This document shows, piece by piece, positions 12,441-24,255 of a DNA stretch of 64,000 bases. The stretch spans positions 215,185 through 279,184 of the forward strand of contig NW_003314274.1 in NCBI RefSeq assembly GCF_000143415.4. Reading direction: 5' to 3'. How positions within the stretch are numbered: position 1 is the stretch's first letter; each line of letters starts with the position of its first letter. Origin of the DNA: Selaginella moellendorffii. Lineage: Eukaryota > Streptophyta > Lycopodiopsida > Selaginellales > Selaginellaceae. Position numbers and translations under genes: made by a program. The notes beneath the pieces are model-generated. The model searched no databases. It was given only the letters and a program-made list of their open reading frames with translations, and was not told the DNA's origin.

Positions 12441-13649
12441 TGGCAGCTACCCTAACCCTAATCTCAATGGCTCCCCTAACCCTAACCAATCTTTCATCCT
12501 GGTTGTTCATTTCGAATAACCTAAATCTCAACCGTCTTCAATCTTATTTTATCTTACCATTACTATTATATGTGAATTATGGTAATTTATTTTGTATATT
12601 TTAAAAACAATAACTAGCACCTATCAATGTTAGAGATATGATATTAGTTATTTCTAAATTATCTAGAAAGGATGCATTCTTATTAATATTTTATACATAT
12701 TTTAGAATTGTTACAAGAACTTTAAATAGCATAAATAAGGCACATTAAAATATGTTGTACTATATTACTCAATGAATAGATGAATCCTCATCCAAAAATC
12801 TATTTTATGTTATATTAGATCCTAAAAAATAGGCACGTGCTTTAAATGATATTGAGTAGTGTTCACATTTATGGATAAAACTTAAGTCATACTAAGAATC
12901 AAATCTGTCATAGAAGAATAAGTTTTGATAAGATTTATCATTATCTATCACTTAAGATTTGACAACCTGGCACATCACACGTATTGACAGTTGGATTAGA
13001 TCTCTTAGACTGACATGATATAGTAGAATGTCATTACTAATATCATTATTGACTATCAAACTTCACGTGCTGAAAATCTTTCTTTGGATTTATGTGCATA
13101 CATGCATTAGACATCATAATAGATGACAGCAATATTAATATTGTCACACTTGCACATGTTAAATTTGCTATAGAATTTAAATTCATTTTATACATTGTTG
13201 ACATTCTTCTTATTACTCTCCTTAACTTTCAATTATATTTCACTGTGGATTTTTACAAGCAACATAAAGAGAGAGAGAGAATTCTAAAACCTATTGAGAA
13301 GGATGGAGAAGTTTTTTCTACATTTCAAGATCACCCACCTCTTCCATTCTCTCAAAGTATTATTTTTGAAAGTTTTTTATGTTGGCGTTTTGATCTTGTC
13401 TTGGCTCTATTTTTTTAGATGCTATGATTTGCAATAACACCAATATAATTGCATGCTCGGAGTTTCTTCATTTTAGTGTGGATAAGGGTAAACAACAATG
13501 AAATTTATAGAATTCCAAGTCAAAGGAGATTCAAGTTTTTGGATCTCCAGTCAAAGTGCCAAGATGCACTCTAGCCAAAGTAAATATGAAGTAAGAGTCA
13601 GTCATCAACCTCTCCTTCTCTTTTAGTTCAAGTGGAGAAGTCATGTTAG

Positions 13650-14010
13650 TGTCAAGACCCCTGACAAGATCAAGATTGGAAAATGCAAAAAGACAAAGAG
13701 AAAAGCTAGTGGAAACAAAGAAGAGGCCTTAGACTGGCGTTGATTCAGATTGTGGAGAAATGGAACAAGGCTAACCTATATATACTATAGGTTGATGAAG
13801 CTCCACCACTCTTGGATCGAGGATGGCCTAAATATAGCTGAGGTCGAGGAGGCACCACATCATCATCAGGAATGTGGCTCGAGACTCAGGAATCGGGAAG
13901 TGTCTCGAGACTCAGGAATCGGGAAGTGTCTCGAGAGTCAGGAATATGGTCTGCAAGTCAGGAATCCGGCAAGAGTCAGGAATGTGGCAAGAATTGGGGG
14001 ATTCCTGACA
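13650..14010 (-). repeat. Gypsy-1 3' LTR (left copy)
   Basis: 361 bp, almost identical to 17,896-18,256. It contains an internal short repeat of the CTCGAGA-GTCAGGAAT type. A polypurine tract (complement of CCCCCTCCTC, 14,013-14,022) lies just inside it. Confidence 0.9.
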
Positions 14011-14021
14011 GCACCCCCTCC

Positions 14022-14558
14022 TCAAGAACGAGTGGAACGAGGATGTGAACGAGAACGAAGAGGAGGATGAGATGAGCGGCGAGGGATGGGAGATGGAGAA
14101 AAAGAATGAGGACTAGGATGAGAAGGATAGCAGCGGTGGAAGTCCTGAACAAGGTCAGGAGAATGAAGTAGGTTGTTTGCAGGTTCCCAAGTGCGTTCCT
14201 CAGGTCCGTAACCCTTCCAGTCCACTAGATAGTAGAGTTTAGACCGTGAAATCTTGGAATCAAGGATGTCCTGAACCTCGTACTCAGACCCATCCTCGAG
14301 CTGCACTGGTGGAGGTGGAGGAATGACCCGATTTGGAATAGGACTGGGAATATAAGGCTCAAGGAGAGAGGAGTGAAAAACGGGGTGAATTTGATATGAG
14401 GAGGGAAGTGCAAGGCGATAAGTGACAGGATTAATGATGGCAGTGATAGGGAAAGGACCAAGGCGTTTGAAATCGAGTTTTGGACAGGGCCTGGTGGTGG
14501 AGATATTTCGCCTGAGGAGCCAAACTTTATCCCTGATATTGTAAGGGGGACAATCCTG
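14022..14558 (-). pseudogene. Gypsy-1 integrase C-terminus and chromodomain
   Basis: Continues pol on the far side of the MITE. It has the GPF-type linker (KRLGPFPITAI, PSSYQIHPVFHSSLL), then a chromodomain (EYEVQDILDSK ... YYLVDWKGYGPEERTWEPANNL) with the aromatic residues used to read methylated histone H3. In plant chromoviruses this domain targets integration to heterochromatin. Confidence 0.88.
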
Positions 14559-14562
14559 ACGA

Positions 14563-14850
14563 ATGCTTTATTTCGTTAAAGTGGGACTTATTCAGTAAAG
14601 TGGGACATTAATTAGCATGTGTCCACATGCCATTTTCTAGTACTTAATTAATATTTATTAATATTTCTATCAGTTTTTTAATTTATTTTTTTATATTTCA
14701 CAATATTATAACACAAAATCATATGAAAAGTTTTTAATTTATAAATTATAAAGTTAAAACTTCAATTTTTTATTGTTATTATAAAAATGGCATGTGGCCA
14801 CACACCATAAGTGGGATAATGAAAAGTCCCACTTTAACGAAATAAAGCAT
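14563..14850. mobile_element. 288-bp MITE, copy 2, inserted in Gypsy-1 pol
   Basis: Same length, same 27-bp terminal repeats and nearly the same sequence as 3104-3391. Flanked by the 4-bp duplication ACGA (14,559-14,562 and 14,851-14,854). It interrupts gypsy pol, so it moved after that element inserted. Confidence 0.95.
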
Positions 14851-15825
14851 ACGATGGACATTGGCAAATGTTTTATGAAATTCCTGAGCACGATGGAGGT
14901 GGAAGGAGATGGAGTTGTGGATTTCTTGGAGGTTGGAGATAAATGCCTCAGAGCGGGGATTTGAACGAGAGGATTCAGATGGAGAAGGAAGTGAGAGATT
15001 GAATCGGGGATTTCGGCCAGAGTTCGCAAAGAAGGGGGAAACTCGAAGAGAGGAGTGAACAGAGTTGTTATAGGAGAACTCAGCAAGGGGAAGGATATTG
15101 AACCAGTTATCCTGATGATAGTTGATGAAGCACCTCAAGAATTGTTCCAACGTCTGAATCGTTCGCTCGGACTGCCCATCAGTTTGAGGATGATATGCCG
15201 AAGAGAGGTTGGCCTTCACTCCAAGCAGCTGCAAAAACTGTTGCCAGAAATGAGAGATGAACTGAGGCCCCCGATCCGAAACCACATCTGTAGGAATCCC
15301 ATGAAGTCGGAAAATTTCCCTGAATACCAGTTTTGCCATGTCCTCGCCCGAAAACTCCTTGGTACATGGCAAGAAGTGCGCCATCTTTGTGAAGCGATCC
15401 ACCACGACTAAAATGCTGTTGAAGCCTCCAGAACTCGGAAGATCACTCAAGAAATCCATGGAGATGGATTCCTAAGGACCTGAAGGGACCGGAAGGGAAC
15501 GAAGCAAACCTGAAGGAAGGTGGCGAGGTACCTTATTCCGGGCACAAGTGTCACAGGAGGTAACAAAAGCTTTGATGTAATCGTCCATGTGAGGCCACCA
15601 AAAGTCCCGTGCAACTAGCTCATAGGTTTTCGCAATGCCAAAGTGACCAGCAGTCGGGCTATCGTGGCACGCCATCAGGACCAACCTTCGAGCATCACCT
15701 TCAGGAACGTAAAGCTGCTCCCCACGGTACAATAACCCATCTAAGAACTCGAACTCGTCAAATCGCCGGCAGTCGGGAGTCACTGGGTGTCCAGCCTGAA
15801 GATGGGGGAAAATGTCGCTAACTTG
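14851..15825 (-). pseudogene. Gypsy-1 integrase (split by MITE)
   Basis: Has the HHCC zinc-binding region (HDSPTAGHFG ... CDTCARNK) followed by the catalytic core: VVVDRFTKMAHF (first Asp), VSDRGPQF (second Asp) and HPQTDGQSERT (Glu), giving the D,D-35-E triad. A single in-frame TGA/TAG region lies between 15,460 and 15,480. The MITE at 14,563-14,850 separates the core from the C-terminal part. Confidence 0.85.
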
Positions 15826-16165
15826 TTCAAACCTCGGTAGTCGATGACTAGCTGCAAGCTCCTATCCTTCTTCTTGACAAAGAAGACAGGCGCTCCAGCC
15901 AGGGACTGCGAATGCTGAATGTAGCCCGAGGCAAGGTTCTCATCCACGTACTCTTTGAGGGCCTTAAGCTCGGACGAGGATAACCCATAGATAGGCCCCC
16001 ACGGAGGTGACATTCCTTCCTATAAATCAATGGGACAATCATAAGGCCGATGAACAGGCAGTACACTAGCTTTTTTCTTGTCAAACACATCCCCAAAATC
16101 ATGATACTTCTCAAGAAGATTGACAGGAGAAACATGCAAAGCAAAAAGAAAAAGAGGTTCTTCAT
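15826..16165 (-). pseudogene. Gypsy-1 reverse transcriptase, N-terminal remnant
   Basis: Contains the start of RT (linker SSSELKALKEYVDE, then APVFFVKKKD and VIDYRGLNK) but ends at the first conserved block. No YxDD catalytic box and no RNase H follow. Immediately after the codons for GLNK the sequence becomes the region upstream of integrase (FEQVSDIFPHLQ), so a deletion junction lies near 15,826-15,835. Confidence 0.85.
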
Positions 16166-16343
16166 GAAGGAGTTCTTTCATAGTGATTGTGGAGATAGGA
16201 GGAGGCGTATGACTAAATGGAATGATGAGACGAGGATACGGTCCAGTGTAAGATGGAAGAGAGGAAAAAGAAGAGGGTGAAAACTTTATAGAGTCAGGAA
16301 CAGAACCCCGATTTGAGTTTAGGGAACTTTTCCTGATTCGGAC

Positions 16344-16824
16344 TCAATGAACAACAGGGGAAGCCATGGGAGAGATGAGCTGTAATTCCTTCCAACAGAT
16401 CTGAGGCTGATGTAGTTGGAACCAAGGAAGACTGAGCACCACAGAGGAGGACTTGCTGTTGATGATGTTGAAGGTGATATCGGTGACGGTGGACCCGATG
16501 TGTACTCGAACAGGCAACGTTTCCCTAAGTCCAGAAGATGGAGACACAAAATGCCCGCCAATGCCTTCAACCCTCAAATCCCGTATGGTAGGAGAAAGAG
16601 GAACGTGATGTCGTGATGTCGGGCAGCAAAGTCCATGTCCATGAAGCAGGAAGTTGCACCCGAGTCCAGTAATGCCAGAGCCTTGAGTCCTGATTGTCTG
16701 GTGAAAGAAAGGAGACATGGGACTCGGATGTTGCGGGAATTGGTGGTGGCTTTGATGAAAGGTGGTGAGGAGCTTGATAAAGAAGAAAAGTGATTTTTAT
16801 TCGGGGAGTCCAAACAGACAGCTC
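16344..16824 (-). pseudogene. Gypsy-1 aspartic protease, frameshifted
   Basis: The catalytic motif LLDSGATSCFMD is intact. Shortly after it, an 8-bp tandem duplication (CGTGATGT twice, 16,604-16,619) shifts the frame. Downstream protease-like sequence (DLRVEGIGGHFVS and following) continues in another frame. The family cleaves the gag-pol polyprotein; this copy would give a truncated product. Confidence 0.75.
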
Positions 16825-17796
16825 CTACTTTGTTTGGACAGGGTCGTTTCCCGACTGCAATAGAGGTGGACTTTGAGGCAGAGTGAACTCGAGCAGTCGA
16901 GGAGGCTTCTTGGGACATACAGCTGCTTTGTGATTAGGATCAGCACAATAGAGGCAAAGATTATGAGATATTCGACGTTGCTTCTCAGCAGGACTCAACT
17001 TCCCTCTAATGAGTCGGGGAGTACCAGAAATATCCATCGGAACTGGAGCAGTAGGTTCAGGAGTATGCCCCGAAGACTCAAGCTGGGATTCCTGAGTCTG
17101 GGACGGAAAAACAGCGGCGCGGCGACTTTCCTGACAACGTTCAAAGAGACAATTGTCACATCGAACAGCTTTGTTGATGGCATCCGACAGGTCCTTGGGA
17201 TCCTCCATGGTGAGCAACAAATCCTTGACACCGTTGTTGAGGCCGAAACGAAATTGGTCAATCAGGGCCCGCTCATCCCACTGAGTGTCCAAAGCAAGGA
17301 GTTGGAACTCTGCAGCGTAGATCAAGGCAGGACGAGACCCCTGAGAGAGACGTCTCATCTTTGTGGTAGCAGCCCGAACCCGATCCATCTCGCCAAAACA
17401 TGCTTCGAGCTTCTCTTTGAACAATTGAAGATCCATCAGCTTTGGAACCACGACCCCTTTCATGCTCTTCTCCAGAAGAGGAGAAAACCATGACAAAGCT
17501 GCACCTTCGAGCAACGTCCCAATCGCGCCGATTTGAGACTCGGGAGTAGGGTACCGCCGATGTTGAAGTGCGAAGATCAACTCCATCTGGTTTAGGAATC
17601 CGCGAAGCTCCGAACGCTTGCCTGAAAATTTCGCCAGGAAGCTCACCTTCGGTTCAGGAACTTTGCTGGATCCTTGAGCCGAAAGTGAAGCAAGCTCCTG
17701 CTACATGCGAAGAAGGGTCGCCTTCAGCTTGGTATTCTCAGACTGGATTTTTGCAAGGACTTCAGCAAAGAAATCAGGATGGCTTGGAGACTCCAT
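16825..17796 (-). pseudogene. Gypsy-1 gag
   Basis: Reads from ATG 17,796 in one frame with a single internal TAG at 17,703-17,701, where CAG is the likely ancestor. The N-terminus has a short coiled-coil-like segment. The middle is a typical retrotransposon gag capsid region (FSGKRSELRGFLNQMELIF onward). Near the C-terminus is a CX2CX4HX4C zinc knuckle (CLYCADPNHKAAVC) that would bind the RNA genome. The capsid packages RNA in the cytoplasm. The stop makes this copy inactive or read-through dependent. Confidence 0.85.
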
Positions 17797-17895
17797 TGGC
17801 AAGAAGAAAGGAAAAAGGGGGAAAAAAAGGCAAAGGTAATCAAACAATCAAAACGAGCTAAATCAAAAAACGAAAAAACACAATCTGAATCAAAC

Positions 17896-18256
17896 TGTCA
17901 AGACCCCTGACAAGATCAAGATTGGAAAATGCAAAAAGACAAAGAGAAAAGCTAGTGGAAACAAAGAAGAGGCCTTATACTGGCGTTGATTCAGATTGCG
18001 GAGAAATGGAACAAGGCTAACCTATATATACTATAGGTTGATGAAGCTCCACCACTCTTGGATCGAGGACGGCCTAAATATAGCTGAGGTCGAGGAGGCG
18101 CCACATCATCATCAGGAATGTGGCTCGAGACTCAGGAATCAGGAAGTGTCTCGAGAGTCAGGAATAGGAAAGTGTCTCGAGAGTCAGGAATATGGTCTGC
18201 AGGTCAGGAATCCGGCGAGAGTCAGGAATGTGGCAAGAATTGGGGGATTCCTGACA
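17896..18256 (-). repeat. Gypsy-1 5' LTR (right copy)
   Basis: 361 bp, starting TGTCAAGACC and ending CCTGACA on the plus strand. On the coding strand the sequence just after this LTR does not fit the usual initiator-Met primer site, so the primer tRNA is undetermined. Confidence 0.9.
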
Positions 18257-18261
18257 GTTAG

Positions 18262-20629
18262 TGCCAGCACCATATTCACTAGCTCTATCTTTAGCAATAT
18301 TCAAAGTCGTTAGTGATGCTTTTTAATTTTCACAGCTCTCAATCAATATGCACTTGTTTTTATATAGGCTCATGAGCAAGCTTCCATCCTCTTACAACAG
18401 CAACATTTTCTTCGAGCTACCACCTTTTATTAGTAGCATAGGTTCCAAATAGAAGGGGATATAAACCAAGCAAGATGTCCACAATTGGTATAAGATCAAG
18501 ATCACACACTTTTAGCATTTCAAAGGCATAGTGTCTATAGTTAGGTAGGCATTTAAATTGTGTGGATGAAGCATATAATCAAGATTGCTATAGAAATTTT
18601 ATATTTTTTGAAGGGTTTGCAATCAATCCTCCTGCCTATGATACCATTGTTATTGGATTCAAGTGTTGATTTTGCAAAACCACCATGCTATTTGCGAGGT
18701 CAAAATGTATTATTTTCTTCCGCAAGATGGAGTGGCTAGAAGAGCTGCAGTGCATATTGACACACACATGCATCTAAGTTCTCTCAACTGTTTCAAAGAT
18801 GTGCAGAAAGAGATTATGAGAAACTCATTTGCAACTCCAAAGCATATTTAGAGGATCATCCTCAAAGATTTTATCACAAATATCTTACTTAATTTGGGTT
18901 GCCAAAAGACTTAATTAAATGAGGCTAGCTTATAAAACTTACTATAAGGAGTATAACTTGCTACTAGTCTGAGGAGGTATGTTTGTTGTATTTCATACAT
19001 TACAAACATATCTTTTTCTTACATTATATTGTTTAAAATAAAATCTTGGATGTGTGAATCTTGAGAGGGGAAGTTGCAATCAACAATTGACTCTATCCTT
19101 GAACTAAAATGGACTTGTCTATACTAGTTCATTCATGGAAGTTTATTTCTAGACTAAGTGATGAATGAGTAGAAATGCCCTTTCGTTTTCAAGATGTCTA
19201 CAATATGCTCTGCCTTTGGTGTAGATCTTATCTCTTGAATGGACATGTTTGGGTTTAATGACCTTGCAAATGCATAAGTACATTTTGACCATATGGGGCA
19301 TGTATCAGGTTGGACAACCATGGGAAAACATGTATATGATCCAAGGTAATTTTTATTCTCATTATATTAAATGGTTGTAATATTTATGTTTTCGCAGGTT
19401 ATATTATAATTTAACAATTGCAACAACAGAGTTTAAAATACTAAACCAGACAGCCCAGGAAATATTTTAGAAATCCCTCTCCGATATTGTACTAAAGTGC
19501 ACTAGTAAGCTTATAAACTTTATGGTTTCATGGTAGATAGGGCTGGTGCAAATTAAAATGTTATTTGAGCAATTTTTGGGAATGGTCAGCCATTAGAAGG
19601 TTGTGAGAGAACTTGTGAATTTTACTACCACTTTCACCATAAGTCCTTTTTTTGCAAAGGAGTGATTTTACTGCATATAGTGCTTGTATATCTTTATTTC
19701 TATTTTTAGCATCTCAAAAAATATTTTATAGTAGTCTTTAGGGTGTGTGATGTTGTAATGTGTCACAAGAGCATATATACTATCATACTGATCATTATCA
19801 TTATTTCCACCAAAAGCCAAAAAACATATAAAGCATTTCTTGAAAATCATGGAATTGCAATTTTCTAAAAAAAGTAGGAGAGCATTCTTTTTCACCCAAT
19901 TTATAACACCCTCTATCATTGCATTTATCTCCAACTCATGATCACTATTTTCATTATCTTCTCTTTCTTTCTCTTGTGTGATTTGGTTATACTGTCAATA
20001 AAATAATTATTGCATCTCTTATCCCTTAAACCCTAGAAAGCAAGATTGTGAAAGTTAAAATTACCAAGACTAGAACTTATAGACATTTGTGTGTATTTCC
20101 CTCTCTTCGAATGAGAGTGCGAGTGAAGATCCATAAATTCTAGATAATATTCTATGACAAACCCTTCAAAAATGTATTTTAAAAAAAAATCAAATCTCTC
20201 TTTTATATGCAACAAGCTTACATCAATGTTTATTTTTTCCTTTTAAACAATTATATGGCCTTATATAGAATTTTATTTCAAATTTAATAATTTTTAAATT
20301 CTGACAAATCTAATATTTACTAGCCAAAAAGCACAGAGTACAGATTTAAAGAAGTGACAAGAATACTTTTTTTGCAAACATTTTATTTTATGTTTTAACA
20401 AATACTCTACACATTATATAGATAAATATGTTCTAAAGGACACTTCTTGACTTAATAATTTAAATATTTACTACCTGTTATAATAGGGAAGTTGTGAAAT
20501 TATTAAGTTTGCCATAACTTTAATATTTTAAAGTTTATAATGTTTGTATTAAATTACAATTGAAACTTAAGCTCAACTCATAAGCTCAACTCTTCAACTT
20601 GTGAGCTTAAATATGGTCCACACTCTATT
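18262..20629. other. Gene-free AT-rich DNA (rest of repeat copy 2)
   Basis: Holds the continuation of the inverted repeat copy to about 19,940, then decayed repeat sequence. 20,400-20,590 is a direct relative of 4,200-4,390. No gene is supported. Confidence 0.5.
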
Positions 20630-20935
20630 AAGCCATTAATATGCTAAAATAGCACCAAATTCTATTTGCTCTATTTTCCATGTTAGTTTTGATATTAAGA
20701 TGCTAAAAACTCTAGGACTATTCTAATGTTACTTTATGTTTTTATTCCTTCCCTCTTTGGCTATATGCTCAAAAATTACTTTATGCTCTTGTTCTATATG
20801 CTTAGGAGTTCGGATTTATCTTTTTGTTTAATGCTTAAGGCCTTGAAACTTAAATTTTACTCTATGGTTATCCCATGGGAAATTACCATAGAGTATAGGG
20901 TGAAAACCATGTGTGCTATTTTTAATATTAGAGAA
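20630..20935 (+). repeat. Decayed LTR fragment
   Basis: Aligns in direct orientation with 6420-6800, the 3' third of the solo LTR, through shared blocks (GCTAAAATAGCACCA, GCTTAAGGCC, GTGAAAACCATGTG). Many substitutions; no terminal duplication was found. Confidence 0.6.
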
Positions 20936-21691
20936 TTAGTTTCAACAAGTACTATCCAATGAGATTATGCAATGAGATTAGTTGGTTAATTTCATTGTAT
21001 ATGCAAAGATGAAAATGAAGATTCAAGTGGATATATGTTAATTATTATGGCTTTGTATATGTCCTTGGGTATAAATTTTGGCATGCACCATTTTGTACCA
21101 TATTGTATGAACTTATGTTTAGGCTCATAGGATGGATTTATGATGTACCATTTGCACAAACTTAAAGCATATTAGCAACTAAAAATTACATTTTGAGTGC
21201 CCATCCATGACGATGGCCAGGGCAACAATGGCTTTGGTCTGCTCACCAAGCGCCATGTCATACTCACCCTTTCACGAACGGTGAACATGGCAGTCCAATG
21301 GATCCTGCTGAAGAGAGAGCTAACCAGCAAGGAGGCAGTTAGACAATTGGCCAGAATTTGGAAGCCCTCATTGGTGAGCACACAATGGAAAAAGCTTGTC
21401 AATGGTGTGCATACAAAAGTCCTTGACGAAGATCAACCTAACAAGCTAGAAGGCAAGCTAACATAAGCTATGCAGACCATGGAACTTGGATTGAGAAAAA
21501 GTAAAAGCTTTGCAATAAGGTAATGAAGAAGATGAACTCACCAACATTTTATTTTTGAGTGCAACTTCTGATTTACATTGACAATCCCTGAGTGAATTTC
21601 TACTAGCAGCCACTCATCAGCTCTTGCGCATACTACTGCTAGACTAAGGCAGGTCTTAGTCTAATCAGAATATTATCCTGATTGTTGTCAC
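20936..21691. other. Intergenic; composition rises toward host island
   Basis: GC content rises at about 21,190. Open frames of 76-89 codons exist on both strands at 21,172-21,466 but match nothing I recognise and show no splice context. The rest is probably 3' flank of the minus-strand gene that ends at 21,692. Confidence 0.4.
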
Positions 21692-22299
21692 CTACGCTTT
21701 TGTCATTGTTTGAATGATTGCCTTTAACACTTGTATCTCAGAATCCTTCCTGGTAAGATCTTCCTCTTTCTTCCTGAACTCCTCCAAATGCAGCTTGAAA
21801 ACCTCTACAAACAACCCAAGCCTATTGTTGCAAACCAAAAACCAAAGATAACATACTTGTTGTGTTCTCAAGCTCTTGCAACACCTCCTGACAGTGAGCC
21901 TCAGCCGCTCGCTGCAGAGACTCGGCACGCTTCTTCTCTACCCGAGCCTGGCGCGCAGCAGCAATGGCAGAATCCAGCTCCTTCTCCAGCGCACGGATTC
22001 TCCTCTCCTGGGCCTATAGATGGGAAGGACAGACAAAACAGATCTCTACAAGAGAACTTCCTTCTTCGCGAGAATTACGATCGTACCACGGCACTGCGGG
22101 ATTGACGAGCATTCGAGGCGGCATGCCCGAAAGCCTCCTCGTCCATGTACACGGCCTTGTGCAGCAGGAATCCCGAGAGCGATTCCACAACGTCGCCAAT
22201 CTGCGAGACATTGCTCAGCGCCGCGGACCATCGATCCGACCCCGCCACCGCCGCTGGCTCCACATTGTGAACTCCTCCAATTGAGCCCTCCAGAGACAT
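21692..22299 (-). CDS. Conserved small coiled-coil plant protein
   Basis: Three exons (22,299-22,087; 22,013-21,857; 21,804-21,692) with GT-AG introns of 73 and 52 bp in correct phase give 160 residues. The start ATG at 22,299 follows the 5'UTR-like stretch TAGGGTTTGTAGTA. Residues 1-70 form a mixed helical region (DRWSAALSNVSQIGDVVESL, then FLLHKAVYMDEEAFG). From residue 72 it is strongly coiled-coil, rich in Glu, Lys, Arg and Ala, ending EIQVLKAIIQTMTKA. No catalytic motif is seen. I do not recognise a named family; the regular splicing and codon use support a real gene. It lies 78 bp from the 3' end of the ZIP gene, same strand. Function unknown; a structural or adaptor role is only a guess. 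Confidence 0.75.
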
Positions 22300-22376
22300 T
22301 ACTACAAACCCTAAATCCAAATGCCACGATGGCTTATCCATGTCATGACACGAGGAATAGGCAAGGATGTCCACGT

Positions 22377-23633
22377 CTACGCCCAAAGAGCCAGAGATGA
22401 CATTGCTAGCGCGCCTGTGAACAAAGCCAAGTAGGACATGAGCTGCAAGCGGCGGTCACACCTCATCCTCTTGCTAATGAAATCGGCTGCTATCAAATCT
22501 ACCAGCGACATGTACACGAGAATACCCGCCGAGACCGAGTTAAAGAAGCCTTCCATGATGAGAGCCTTGGGACTGTTGGCCTTGTAAATCTCCGATATCC
22601 CCATGCCCATTCCAATGCCGAGCGGTGTCGTGACCGAGAAGAAGAACGCCATGCAAGAGCTCGACCACGACTTGAAACCGGCCTGCCAACCAAAATACAA
22701 AAGCTCACTTAACAGAAAGATTGATCTCACACTCACCTGAGAAATGCAGCCACCGAGAGCAAAGCCTTCGAAGAACTGGTGGAATGAGAGAGCCGCGAGC
22801 AGCGGTCTGATTGTGCACGGACTCTGCGAAACTCCGAGAGATAAACCGATGATGACAGAGTGCGTAACGATCCCAAGCTCCAAAACCTTGCGAACAAAGT
22901 CACAATGTCACAGAGTCACGAAAAAAGAGAAGGTGAGTACCTGCGAGATCACGACATGCCTGATAGTCGTGTGTTCGTCTTCGGGAGTTCCGTGAGCGTG
23001 GCCGACATGGCCGTGAGAGTGAGCGTGAGTCGAGTCCATGCACGAGTGGTGTCCCTCCGGATGGCTGTGCCTGTGAGACGAGGCGTGAGCTCTCATACCA
23101 ACAATGTGCATCTGGTTCGCTCGTTCACTGCTTCCACTGGCACCTCCATTCACTCCTCCGTGTTCCGGATCGCTGGAAGCAGCTGCGTAGATCGAGTCGT
23201 GCTCGCTGCCTATCGTCTCCGAGATTGCCTGCTTCTTACTGGCGTGCTTCTTCTCAAAGTACTCGGTCCCCGCAAAATCTACCACCAAAGTCCCCAGAGC
23301 TGCTATCATCGCAATGAAGCCCGCAAACGGGAACTTCCTCCACGGAACCTCCGCGAGACACTGGTTTGTCAGCGCCTCCATTGCGTCGGGTAGTATGTGA
23401 ACAAAACCGGTTGCCAGGATCACCCCTGCCGCCAGTGCCTTTGCGAGGAAAAAGACGTTCCCGTCTGGTCTTATCACCTTGAGCCGTCGACCAACGAGAG
23501 GCAACGCAACTCCAAAAGCTCCGGCCACTAGAATCGCCACCATCGCCGCGGCCTTGAGCTTCAGCGCCTCGGGCTTGTTCCGGCAGTCGAACTCGGTCGC
23601 TGGGACGCAGCTCGCGTCGCCAACAGCCGCCAT
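22377..23633 (-). CDS. ZIP-family zinc/iron transporter
   Basis: Three exons (23,633-22,941; 22,886-22,737; 22,682-22,377), both introns 54 bp with GT-AG ends, give 382 residues. ZIP proteins import Zn, Fe or Mn across the plasma or organelle membrane. Seen here: an N-terminal Cys-containing segment, three hydrophobic helices, then a long variable loop with a His-rich cluster ([20 protein letters not shown]), the metal-binding loop between helices 3 and 4. Next comes the family signature in helix 4 ([18 protein letters not shown]), helix 5 with [11 protein letters not shown], and three more helices to the C-terminal LALWA. Length and eight-helix order are typical of plant IRT/ZIP proteins. 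The ATG at 23,633 lies 18 bases after a CTCCAG that looks like a 5'UTR intron acceptor. Substrate cannot be decided from sequence. Confidence 0.92.
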
Positions 23634-24255
23634 AGAAAAAAGTCCCCCTGGAGAAAACAAATGAAGTTCTTCAAACGAAGAGGCCAGTAGGTAAAATGGA
23701 AACGATGAGTTTAAGTACCAAGTAAAAATTCGTCAAGCACGCATTCTTTGTCAATCTTCCAGGAGAGGACCAGTTTTCCACTGGAGACGATCGAGCGAAC
23801 CTAAAATCAGCGATCAGCCAGGCAACACAGAGAGGAAACAACACAGAGAGGAAATCTACAAAATCACTTAGATTTTGGGGATGAAAGCCTCCTCTCGGTT
23901 GATCAATACCTGTCCAGAGCCGCGATCCGATTGTCAGCCATTCTAAGCTGTCCATCTTGCAAGAAAGAAGAGCTGTGGATCGATTCACGGGATAGAACGC
24001 CCACCCTAGGGACAAATCATCGATTCAACAGGAGCATGGTGAGATTTCGAAAAGACTAACCGGAGCGCTCCTCGAGAAAGCTCGAATTTCTCTTCGACGT
24101 GACGCCTTTAGCTAGATAGGTCAATGCGGCACGATAGAATATTCTCTCCTTCCCGTTTACACCAAAATCGTGACTGAATATGTCTGACGGATATTCTGTC
24201 ACCTCGTCATTTTAGGGTTTATCGTTTATCGCGAGTGGAGCATCGGCCAGAAAAA
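23634..24255. promoter_or_regulatory. Shared divergent upstream region of ZIP and PHD-AAA genes
   Basis: About 620 bp separate the two start codons. On the ZIP side there is a probable 5'UTR intron. On the other side is a TTTAGGGTTTATCG stretch (24,211-24,224) of the telo-box type, common just upstream of plant nuclear housekeeping genes. No TATA box stands out. Confidence 0.45.

Larger units (their letters stand above)
13650..18256 (-). mobile_element. Gypsy-1: Ty3/gypsy chromodomain element, internally deleted
   Basis: Two 361-bp LTRs (13,650-14,010 and 17,896-18,256), beginning TGTCAAGACC and ending CCTGACA, are flanked by the 5-bp duplication GTTAG (13,645-13,649 and 18,257-18,261). Coding runs on the minus strand in the order gag, protease, RT start, integrase, chromodomain, which is typical of plant chromoviruses. 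Most of RT and all of RNase H are missing, so this copy cannot have supplied its own reverse transcriptase. A 288-bp MITE interrupts pol. The 4.6-kb length is short for the family because of the deletion. Confidence 0.93.
11735..19940. repeat. Large AT-rich repeat, copy 2
   Basis: Inverted partner of 4500-8470, with matching blocks listed there. It is split by the Ty3/gypsy element at 13,650-18,256: homology to copy 1 stops just left of the element and resumes just right of it. The 12,190-12,520 segment is extra relative to copy 1. Confidence 0.55.

Noticed and set aside
21172-21466. Opposing 76- and 89-codon frames near the host island
   Set aside because: No recognisable domain and no splice or start context; could be UTR or a relic.
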